56,670 nucleotides of DNA from an uncultured Pelagibacteraceae bacterium. Lineage in GTDB: Bacteria > Pseudomonadota > Alphaproteobacteria > Pelagibacterales > Pelagibacteraceae. Position numbers and translations under genes: made by a program. The stretch covers positions 1 through 56,670 of the forward strand of contig CACDTB010000004.1 of NCBI GenBank assembly GCA_902555535.1, given 5' to 3'. The notes under the pieces were generated by a model. The model was not told the origin of the DNA. It did not search any database and saw nothing but the letters and a program-made list of their open reading frames with translations. This document shows, piece after piece, positions 19,384 through 27,643 of this stretch; the first letter of the stretch is position 1; every line of letters starts with the position of its first letter.

Positions 19384-20237
19384 TATATTGCTCCCTTCTT
19401 CTCTGTAGGTTCCAAATTGTCATAATTCCAAAGTTTTTTACCAGCTACAATTTTTTTCATTTTACTTACGTCAAAATTTTCACCAATCTCAGCTACTTTT
19501 AATTTTCTTTTTAGCCAATCTTGATCACTTTTTGTTAATTCAGAATCTACTGCATCACTACCATAAGATCCAATTTCTCCACCTACGAAAATTGTCCCAT
19601 CGTACATTGAGTCACCTAAATTTATTCCTACATCTCCAAGGATAATTATTCTTCCTCTTTGCATCATAAAACCAGTAAATGCACCAGCATCACCACCAAT
19701 TATTATAGTTCCACCTTTCATATCAATACCAGTTCTGGCACCAACACTTCCTTTACAAATTAAATCTCCACCTCTAATTGCAGCACCAAAACAAGATCCA
19801 GCATTTTTTTCAATTACCACTTTACCTGCCATTAAGTTTTCTGCGCAAGACCATCCAACTCTTCCATTAATTCTAACAATTGGACCATCACACGATCCCA
19901 TTCCAAAGTATCCTAAACTTCCTTCAAAAATTAAATTTAGTTTATTTAAAATACCAACTCCAAGACTGTGTTTACCTTGAGGATTTTTAATAACTATTGT
20001 TCCATATCCTTGGCTCATTAAGTTATCAATTTCTTTATTAGCTTCTGGAGCTGTCATATCTTTAACATCTAGATCAGTTCTTTTATTGAAATCTACGTCG
20101 TATGTACCAAAGTAATAAAAATTTTCTGCTTCGTCAGGATTAAAGAATTTTTGTTGAGTTCTTCCTGTTAATACCTCACTGTGCATACCCATTGATTGGG
20201 CTTTTGATTTTTTCGATACTGATTTTAGATTTGCCAT
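19383..20237 (-). CDS. mgsB: N-methylglutamate synthase subunit B (GXGXG domain)
   Basis: GltB C-terminal beta-helix: GRVGWSCAENLMAGKVVIEKNAGSCFGAAIRGGDLICKGSVGARTGIDMKGGTIIIGGDAGAFTG. Confidence 0.88.
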   Translation of the reverse strand: MANLKSVSKKSKAQSMGMHSEVLTGRTQQKFFNPDEAENFYYFGTYDVDFNKRTDLDVKDMTAPEANKEIDNLMSQGYGTIVIKNPQGKHSLGVGILNKLNLIFEGSLGYFGMGSCDGPIVRINGRVGWSCAENLMAGKVVIEKNAGSCFGAAIRGGDLICKGSVGARTGIDMKGGTIIIGGDAGAFTGFMMQRGRIIILGDVGINLGDSMYDGTIFVGGEIGSYGSDAVDSELTKSDQDWLKRKLKVAEIGENFDVSKMKKIVAGKKLWNYDNLEPTEKKGAI

Positions 20238-21169
20238 ACTTTTACCTCCCCATCAAACGGATCATATGTATCAATTTCTTGTGGTAATACAGATCTAATT
20301 GCAATTTCTTCAGATCCCATAGCAACTAAATCATCAGATTCATACAACACCAATGGTTTCGCGGCCATAGTATCTTTTGCCATTCCTAAAGAATCTTTTG
20401 TTGCAACAAAATAAGTAAAAACACCATCTAAACCTGTTAAAGACGCCTTCATTCCTTCTTCCAAAGTTGCTCCATCTCTCATTTTTTCTGCAAGGTATAC
20501 TGCAATTAGTTCTGAATCACATTCAGACATAAATCTCATACCTTTATTTTCTAAAACTCTTCTATTATTCCAATAATTAGTTAATTGTCCATTATGAACC
20601 ACAGATACATCACTAAATGGATAACCCCAAAAAGGGTGAGCAGATTTAATGTCTACACCAGACTCTGTAGCCATTCTAGCGTGTCCAATAGCATGCGTTC
20701 CAACAACTTTATCTAAACTATATCTATCACAAACCATTTTGGCGTTTCCAAGATCTTTAATCACTTCCAATGATTTACCCATTGAAAGAATTTCAACACC
20801 AGGAATACTTTCTATACGTTGTGAAAATTCCAAAAGATCTTTTACGTTATAGTCAATTTCATATCGTAAAGAGTAGGGGAGAGTTCTCTCTTCTTTAACA
20901 ATTTTCGCTCCCATTTCAGCTAATGTTTCATCTACAACTTTTTTTCTTTCATCATATACAGAAACATCTTCCATTACTGAAGAACTTCCTTCTCCAACAT
21001 TTTCACCAACTTTAAATCTCATGATAAAATTTTTACCATCTGTATCACCATATAAAGCATAGCCTGTTGAGTCTTCACCCCTATGTTTTAATGCTTGAAG
21101 CATACCTTGTAATTCACTTCCCACATTAGAAGATTTTCCTCTATGAATTAAACCTGCTATTCCACACAT
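20225..21169 (-). CDS. mgsA: N-methylglutamate synthase subunit A (class II glutamine amidotransferase-like)
   Basis: N-terminal MCGIAGLIHRG (Cys2 nucleophile), HAIGHARMATESGVD, HNGQLTNYWNNR. Confidence 0.88.
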   Translation of the reverse strand: MCGIAGLIHRGKSSNVGSELQGMLQALKHRGEDSTGYALYGDTDGKNFIMRFKVGENVGEGSSSVMEDVSVYDERKKVVDETLAEMGAKIVKEERTLPYSLRYEIDYNVKDLLEFSQRIESIPGVEILSMGKSLEVIKDLGNAKMVCDRYSLDKVVGTHAIGHARMATESGVDIKSAHPFWGYPFSDVSVVHNGQLTNYWNNRRVLENKGMRFMSECDSELIAVYLAEKMRDGATLEEGMKASLTGLDGVFTYFVATKDSLGMAKDTMAAKPLVLYESDDLVAMGSEEIAIRSVLPQEIDTYDPFDGEVKVWQI

Positions 21170-21202
21170 ATTATTTGTACCCTTTCTATCTATTTTTGTG
21201 AC

Positions 21203-22672
21203 TTACGGTAGACAATCCAGATAAGTATCCAGATCCCATTGTGTTGTTGCACCAAGAAATCTTTCCCACTCATCGTTTTTGTACCAATGGAAAACTTTAT
21301 ACATTTCATCTGGCATTGCAGATTTGATTACATCATCCTCTGCCAGTCTATCCAAAGCTTCACCTAAACTTAATGGAAGTTTTTTAACATCTTTACCAGC
21401 TTTTTGAGCTTCGTAAATATTTCTAGATTCTGGAGCAGCTGGTTTCATTTTCTTGCTTATACCTTCATCGCAAGCTTTTAATAAAGCAGCACCTAATAGG
21501 TAAGGATTATGCATCGAATCTACTGATCTATATTCAAATCTTCCTGGAGCTGAAACCCTTAAACCACAAGTTCTATTTTGATAACCCCAATCAGCATAAA
21601 CAGGAGCCCAAAATCCTTGATCCCACAATCTTCTGTATGAATTTACAGTTGAAGACCCAAGAGCTGTTAATGCTGGCAGGTGTTTCATGATACCTGCAAT
21701 TGATTGTAAACCAATTTTACCTGGCATTTGCATATCTTTTGTATCAGGCATAAAAGTATTTGTTCCACCCTCAACATAACTAAAAACTCCTTCAACACCT
21801 GGCAAAGTTTTGTGACCAAGTTTATTAACTTTGATCTTACCGCCTTTCCATAAAGACATATTTGTGTGACATCCACTAGCGGAAACACCCATAAATGGTT
21901 TTGTCATAAAACAAGCAATTAAATTGTGTTCTCTGGCAACTTGCGCACATATTTGTCTGTACGTTGATAATCTGTCAGCATTTCTTAAAACGTTATCATA
22001 AGTCCAGTTAAGCTCTAATTGACCAGGAGCATCTTCATGGTCACCTTGAATCATGTCTAACCCCATAGCATTTGCATACTCAATAACTTTCATAAATACT
22101 GGTCGCAATGACTCAAATTGATCTATATGGTAACAGAAAGGTTTAGAGAATCCTTTTCCCGTAGGAGTTCCATCTTCATTTCTAGTTAACCACATCATTT
22201 CAGGTTCTGTTCCAACTCTTAATTCTAGTCCGTGTTTCTTTTTAAATTCATCCATGAAAATTCTTAAATTTCCTCTACAGTCAGAAGTTAAATGACCACC
22301 TGGATTGACTCTTTCTTCTCTATTTCTAAAACAAGTGCAAAAAACTCTTCCAACTCTTTTGTCCCAAGGTAATTGTACAAATGTTTCAGGATCAGGAATA
22401 CCTACAAGCTCCATAGCCTCTGGCCCATATCCGATGTAATTATTGTGACGATCTAAAAATAAGTTTGCAGTTGATCCATAAACTAATTGAAATCCTTTTT
22501 CTGCAGTTCTTTCCCAATGGTCCGCAGGTATACCTTTTCCTACCACTCTTCCAGTCACTGAGATGAATTGAAAATAAATATAAGTTATTCCTAATTCTTT
22601 AATTTTTGCTCTAACGTCTTTTACTAATTTAGCACGCCCTGGTTGGTTAACGTGTTTTTCTAGATCTGTCAT
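21203..22672 (-). CDS. gmaS: Gamma-glutamylmethylamide synthetase
   Basis: GS-family: GDHEDAPGQLELNWTYDN, SASGCHTNMSLWKGG, NRTCGLRVSAPGRFEYRSVDSMHNPYL; adjacent to mgsABC. Track start is a TTG at 22687; ATG at 22672 with AAGGG upstream is more plausible. Confidence 0.85.
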   Translation of the reverse strand: MTDLEKHVNQPGRAKLVKDVRAKIKELGITYIYFQFISVTGRVVGKGIPADHWERTAEKGFQLVYGSTANLFLDRHNNYIGYGPEAMELVGIPDPETFVQLPWDKRVGRVFCTCFRNREERVNPGGHLTSDCRGNLRIFMDEFKKKHGLELRVGTEPEMMWLTRNEDGTPTGKGFSKPFCYHIDQFESLRPVFMKVIEYANAMGLDMIQGDHEDAPGQLELNWTYDNVLRNADRLSTYRQICAQVAREHNLIACFMTKPFMGVSASGCHTNMSLWKGGKIKVNKLGHKTLPGVEGVFSYVEGGTNTFMPDTKDMQMPGKIGLQSIAGIMKHLPALTALGSSTVNSYRRLWDQGFWAPVYADWGYQNRTCGLRVSAPGRFEYRSVDSMHNPYLLGAALLKACDEGISKKMKPAAPESRNIYEAQKAGKDVKKLPLSLGEALDRLAEDDVIKSAMPDEMYKVFHWYKNDEWERFLGATTQWDLDTYLDCLP

Positions 22673-22699
22673 TTTATTTCCCTTCAATGAAATTTTATA

Positions 22700-22711
22700 T
22701 AACGAACGTTA
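22700..22711. promoter_or_regulatory. Palindromic candidate operator upstream of gmaS
   Basis: taacg-aa-cgtta inverted repeat in the gmaS upstream region. Confidence 0.25.
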
Positions 22712-22787
22712 ACTGAAAAATATAATAGTGTCTAGGATTCTTGATTATAATAATTATATATAATTTTTATAAATATTAGAAAAATAT

Positions 22788-24116
22788 TTAACTCCAAGGG
22801 AAGGGACTGTTCGAAGTAGGGTGAAGTTCACCCTTCTCGTAACGGTTGAATCTAAAAGGTTTTAATAAATCACTCTCAGTTCCAAGAATTTCTTTTGCAA
22901 CAAGTTCACCAACACCAATCATTTTATAACCATGGTTAGCGTCAGCAATCATGTAAACATTTTCTAAAAATCTGTCAAAGATTGGAAAAGAGTCTGGTGT
23001 CATACATCCAAGACCACCTGAAGGTCCTTTTCTATATAAATCAGATTTGCCTTCAAATCTTTTTTGACAATGAGCCAATGCTGAACACCACATATCATTA
23101 AACGCTTCTGTTGTTTGGTACTCTGGTGACTCAATTCCATAAGGATCCACGTTGACTTGGTCAAAGTGTTTATCAACGATATAAGGAGAAGTACCTCCTT
23201 GAACACCTAAACCTTCTATATCTGGCTTATAATAAATTCCCCAAATTTTATCAGTGATTAATTTTTTTGTTTTATCAGAATATAAAGGAGCAGTGGAGTC
23301 AACATGAATTACTGGTGGAGCTTTACCATTATTCATTTTTAAAAAATCTGGTTCAACACCTATTACACCTTCTTGTAACATCCAATACGTCCACATATCA
23401 GTTGTATGCATCTTGCCATCTTTACCTTTAATGTTTGCAGTTTTTGGAAGCTCTAACATGTTCCAAAAATCTCTAGCCCATGGTCCTGCACCAATAACTA
23501 CTTGTTCACAATCTATGATTCCTTTATCAGTTTCAACTCCAGTTACTGCTTTACTGTTACTACCTCTTTTAAATCCATTTACTCTCACACCTTTAATAAC
23601 TTGTACTCCATTAGAAGTAGATTTATTTTCAAGTGCTTTAATAGAATCTTTGTTAAATGCGTATCCACCTTTTTTTTCGTGAAGTACTGATGTGATCCCT
23701 TGAGCTTGCCAATCATCAAACATTCCTTTCATATAATTCATACAATCTTTTTCACCTTCGATAAATTCAGAGTCGTATCCGATTGCTTTTTGTTGCTCAT
23801 AAATTGTTGCAACATCTTCGTGCATCACTTCTGGTGATATTTGCAAATAACCAACCGCATTATATTTAAATGCTTTCGGGTCACTTTCCCAAACTGAAAC
23901 TGAATGAGCCATCAATTCTCTCATTGCAGGCTGAAAATAATTGTTTCTGATTACACCGCAAGCTATTCCACTTGCGCCTGCAGCAGTATCTTTTTTTTCT
24001 AAAACTACAATGTCTCCAGCATTTTTATATGTCTCAGATAATTTCCAAGCAGTACTCAAACCATGGATACCACCACCAATTATTACTACTTTAGCTTTTT
24101 TTGGTAAACTTGACAT
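22788..24116 (-). CDS. FAD-dependent oxidoreductase (DAO/SoxB-like), methylated-amine associated
   Basis: VVIIGGGIHGLSTAWKLSE dinucleotide fold, GASGIACGVIRNNYF, VVIGAGPWA, ADANHGYKMIGVGELVA. ATG at 24116 preferred over track TTG at 24137. Confidence 0.8.
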   Translation of the reverse strand: MSSLPKKAKVVIIGGGIHGLSTAWKLSETYKNAGDIVVLEKKDTAAGASGIACGVIRNNYFQPAMRELMAHSVSVWESDPKAFKYNAVGYLQISPEVMHEDVATIYEQQKAIGYDSEFIEGEKDCMNYMKGMFDDWQAQGITSVLHEKKGGYAFNKDSIKALENKSTSNGVQVIKGVRVNGFKRGSNSKAVTGVETDKGIIDCEQVVIGAGPWARDFWNMLELPKTANIKGKDGKMHTTDMWTYWMLQEGVIGVEPDFLKMNNGKAPPVIHVDSTAPLYSDKTKKLITDKIWGIYYKPDIEGLGVQGGTSPYIVDKHFDQVNVDPYGIESPEYQTTEAFNDMWCSALAHCQKRFEGKSDLYRKGPSGGLGCMTPDSFPIFDRFLENVYMIADANHGYKMIGVGELVAKEILGTESDLLKPFRFNRYEKGELHPTSNSPFPWS

Positions 24117-24259
24117 ATGCAAATGAACTATGCACAAAAAGGATAGGTAGTGAAAGTATTATTTATAGTACTAAAAAATATATATATTTTTAATACAATT
24201 AAATTGTGATTAATTGATATCATTTTAATCAATATGAAATAAACTGATTCACAACATTT

Positions 24260-25198
24260 ATGAGCCATAAATACTATAAACCAGCAAATTCTAGATTACA
24301 AAGGAGTGAGCTTGCAGTTCCAGGCTCATCACCAAAAATGTTTGAGAAGGCATTGAGCTCTGCTGCAGATTATATCTTTTTAGATTTAGAAGATGCAGTT
24401 TCTCCTAATGATAAAATTTCAGCAAGGGCCAATACTATTAAAGCTCTTAATGAAATGAACTGGAGAGAAAATGGAAAAACAATTTCAGTAAGAATAAATA
24501 GTCTTGATACACATTATATGTACAGTGATTTAGTAGAAATTGTTGAGCAAGCTGGAGAAAATATTGACACTATTTTAGTTCCAAAAGCTGGAACTGGTAG
24601 CGATGTTTATATGGTTGATTGTTTACTTACACAAATTGAGGCAAACAAAAAACTAAAAAATAAAATTGGCATAGAATGTTTAATTGAAACTGCCTTAGGC
24701 ATGTCTAATATAAAAGAAATTGCAAAATCAAGTGAGAGATTAGAAGCACTACATTTTGGTGTTGCAGACTATGCAGCCAGTCTAAGAGCAAGAACAGTTG
24801 TCATTGGAGGATTAAACCCTGATTATCCAGGAGATCAATGGCATCATGGATTATCAGAATTAGTTATGACATGTAGAGCTTACGGATTAAGAGCAATAGA
24901 TGGTCCTTTTGGAGATTTTAATGACCCTGAAGCTTATATTGCTGCAGCAAAACGAGGAGCTGCAATTGGTATAGAAGGTAAATGGGCAATTCATCCATCG
25001 CAAATTGAACTTGCTAATAAAGTTTTCTCACCCCCAGAAACAGAGGTTAATAAAGCTAAAAGAATTTTAGAAGAATTAGAAAAAGCAGCCAAGGAAGGTA
25101 AAGGTGCTGCTCAACTTGATGGCAGAATGATAGATGCGGCATCAGCTAGAATGGCAGAGAATGTTGTAAATATAGATAAATTAATTAATAAAAAATAG
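24260..25198 (+). CDS. mcl: L-malyl-CoA/beta-methylmalyl-CoA lyase (HpcH/HpaI family)
   Basis: RSELAVPGSSPKMFEKAL, DYIFLDLEDAVSPNDK, ECLIETALGM, LHFGVADYAASLRART, GKWAIHPSQIELAN. Confidence 0.85.
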   Translation: MSHKYYKPANSRLQRSELAVPGSSPKMFEKALSSAADYIFLDLEDAVSPNDKISARANTIKALNEMNWRENGKTISVRINSLDTHYMYSDLVEIVEQAGENIDTILVPKAGTGSDVYMVDCLLTQIEANKKLKNKIGIECLIETALGMSNIKEIAKSSERLEALHFGVADYAASLRARTVVIGGLNPDYPGDQWHHGLSELVMTCRAYGLRAIDGPFGDFNDPEAYIAAAKRGAAIGIEGKWAIHPSQIELANKVFSPPETEVNKAKRILEELEKAAKEGKGAAQLDGRMIDAASARMAENVVNIDKLINKK

Positions 25199-25200
25199 TT

Positions 25201-26361
25201 ATGGATATTCACGAGTATCAAGCAAAAGAAATTTTATCTAGTTTTGGAGTTACAATACCTAGAGGTGGTATTGTTTACAGTCCAGAGACTGCTGAAAATA
25301 AAGCTAGAGAAATTGGTGGATCAAAATGGGTAGTTAAAGCACAAATTCACTCAGGCGCCAGGGGAAAAGCAGGAGGGATAATTCTTTGCAATTCTCCTTT
25401 AGAAGTTGCTCAAGCAACAGATAAATTGTTAGGTAAGAAGCTTATAACAAATCAAACAGGACCTGAAGGCAAAATAGTAAATAGAATTTACATTGAGGAA
25501 GCAACTGATATCGAAAAAGAATTATACTTAGGATTAGTTTTTGATAGAAGTTCAGAAAGCATAATGGTCGTAGCTTCAACTGAGGGAGGGATGAGTGTTG
25601 AAGAAATTGCTAATGATAAACCTGAAACAATTATAAGATCAAAAATTGAGGTTGCTGTTGGTATTCAAAATTTCCAAGCAAGAGAGTTAGCCTTTGGATT
25701 AGGAATAGACTCAGAATTGATTAGAAGAGCATCAGACACAATAATTGGATGTGCAAAAGCATTTCATGAATTAGACGCAACAATGGTTGAGGTAAACCCA
25801 CTTGTCATTTCTAAACAAAAACAAATTTTAGCCTTAGATTGTAAAATGAGTTTTGACAACAATGCAATGTTCAGAAGAGATAAAGTTTCTGAGTTAAGAG
25901 ACAAAACTCAAGAGGATGAGAAAGAAGTTTATGCTTCTGATAGAGGTTTAAATTATGTAAATTTGAATGGAAATATCGGAAATATTATTAATGGTGCTGG
26001 ACTTGCTATGGCATCTATGGATATGATTAAATTAGCTGGTGGAGAGCCAGCAAATTTTTTAGATGTCGGCGGAGGAGCAACACCTGAAAAAATAGTGAAG
26101 GCTTTTAGACTAATCACTATGGATAAAAAAGTAAAAGTGATTTTAGTGAATATTTTTGCTGGAATTAATAGATGCGATTGGGTTGCAGAAGGAATAGTTC
26201 AAGCACTTGAGAAAATAGAAATTAATGTTCCATTAGTAATCAGATTAGCTGGAACAAATGTTGAAAAAGGAAATAAAATTCTTCAAGATAGTAAAATAAA
26301 TTACATTGAAGCAAATACATTAGAGGATGCAGCAAACAAAGCAGTAGCAGCGTTAAAATAA
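25201..26361 (+). CDS. mtkA: Malate-CoA ligase beta subunit (SucC-like)
   Basis: SucC family MDIHEYQAKEILSSFGV...VKAQIHSGARGKAGGI, EVNPLV, FLDVGGGA; downstream of mcl. Confidence 0.78.
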   Translation: MDIHEYQAKEILSSFGVTIPRGGIVYSPETAENKAREIGGSKWVVKAQIHSGARGKAGGIILCNSPLEVAQATDKLLGKKLITNQTGPEGKIVNRIYIEEATDIEKELYLGLVFDRSSESIMVVASTEGGMSVEEIANDKPETIIRSKIEVAVGIQNFQARELAFGLGIDSELIRRASDTIIGCAKAFHELDATMVEVNPLVISKQKQILALDCKMSFDNNAMFRRDKVSELRDKTQEDEKEVYASDRGLNYVNLNGNIGNIINGAGLAMASMDMIKLAGGEPANFLDVGGGATPEKIVKAFRLITMDKKVKVILVNIFAGINRCDWVAEGIVQALEKIEINVPLVIRLAGTNVEKGNKILQDSKINYIEANTLEDAANKAVAALK

Positions 26362-26365
26362 TTAA

Positions 26366-27259
26366 ATGGCAGTAGTTATTAAAAAAGATACGAAAATTTT
26401 AATTCAAGGTTTTACTGGAAAAATGGGAACCTTTCATGCTGAAGAGATGATTAATTATGGATCAAATGTTGTTGGAGGAGTGACACCTGGAAAAGGAGGT
26501 CAAAAACATTTAGATAGACCTGTTTTTAACACTGTTAAAGATGCTGTAAAACATACTGGAGCAACTGCATCGATATTATTTGTGCCACCTGCTTTTGCCG
26601 CAGACTCAGCTATGGAGGCTGCAGATGCCGGGATTAAGACTTGTGTAGCTATTGTTGACGGAATTCCTTCTCATGACATGATTAGAATAAAAAGATATAT
26701 GCGAAGATATTCTAGAAAAGAAAAAATGACCCTAGTTGGACCAAATTGTGCGGGAATAATTAGTCCAGGTAAATCCATGTTAGGAATTATGCCAGGTCAT
26801 ATTTACAAAGAAGGTAAAATTGGAATTATTAGCAGATCAGGAACTTTAGGTTATGAAGCGGCGCAACAGCTAAAGAATCTAAACATAGGAGTTTCTACTA
26901 GCGTAGGTATAGGAGGAGATCCGATAAATGGTAGTTCTTTTAGAGATATCATTGAAAAATTTGAAACTGATGATGAAACCGATGCAATTTTAATGATTGG
27001 TGAAATAGGTGGACCTCAAGAAGTTGCAGCAGGGGAATTTGCAAAAGAAAATATGAAAAAGCCAATAATAGGATACATAGCAGGTTTAACTGCTCCTAAA
27101 GGTAGAGTAATGGGACATGCAGGTGCTATAGTTTCAGCTTATGGAGAGAGTGCAGTTGAAAAAGTAGAGCTTTTAAAAGAGTGTGGTGTAACGATTGCCA
27201 AAAATCCATCAGTAATGGGCGAAACAGTAAAACAAGTTTTAAGTAATAAAAAAAACTAA
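26366..27259 (+). CDS. mtkB: Malate-CoA ligase alpha subunit (SucD-like)
   Basis: SucD family: ILIQGFTGKMGTFHAEEM, VGPNCAGIISPGKSMLGIMPG, IGIISRSGTLGYEA, GHAGAIVS. Confidence 0.78.
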   Translation: MAVVIKKDTKILIQGFTGKMGTFHAEEMINYGSNVVGGVTPGKGGQKHLDRPVFNTVKDAVKHTGATASILFVPPAFAADSAMEAADAGIKTCVAIVDGIPSHDMIRIKRYMRRYSRKEKMTLVGPNCAGIISPGKSMLGIMPGHIYKEGKIGIISRSGTLGYEAAQQLKNLNIGVSTSVGIGGDPINGSSFRDIIEKFETDDETDAILMIGEIGGPQEVAAGEFAKENMKKPIIGYIAGLTAPKGRVMGHAGAIVSAYGESAVEKVELLKECGVTIAKNPSVMGETVKQVLSNKKN

Positions 27260-27295
27260 TTTCTTAACAATTTTAAAAAAAATATTTTAAATACT

Positions 27296-27643
27296 TTAAA
27301 GATCTAAATTTTTTAAAGTATGCATATATTCATCAAATTCTTTTACAAATGACTCTGTTGGTTTGATATTTTTTTTTCGTTGATCTGAGGATGTTTTTTC
27401 TAAGTAGAAAAAATTATTTTCACATGCTTCATTGATTATTAAAGCAGATTTTGGTCTAGAAGTTTTAAAAAGTTTTGTTTTAAGTTCTTCAACAGAAAGT
27501 TTTTCACCTTGTTTATATGCATTCATTACCAATAACATCATATGATAATGGGATGGAGATTTTCGAAAAAAATAATTACTAGAACTATGAGACCGTCTCA
27601 CTTGATTTTCCCAAAATTCTAATAAATATTTTGTTCCTTTCAT
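27296..27643 (-). CDS. Possible winged-helix (MarR-like) regulator
   Basis: 115 aa; GEKLSVEELKTKLFKTSRPKSALIINEACENNFFYLEKTSSDQRKKNIKPTESF resembles recognition helix + wing; start abuts tdm stop. Confidence 0.5.
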   Translation of the reverse strand: MKGTKYLLEFWENQVRRSHSSSNYFFRKSPSHYHMMLLVMNAYKQGEKLSVEELKTKLFKTSRPKSALIINEACENNFFYLEKTSSDQRKKNIKPTESFVKEFDEYMHTLKNLDL

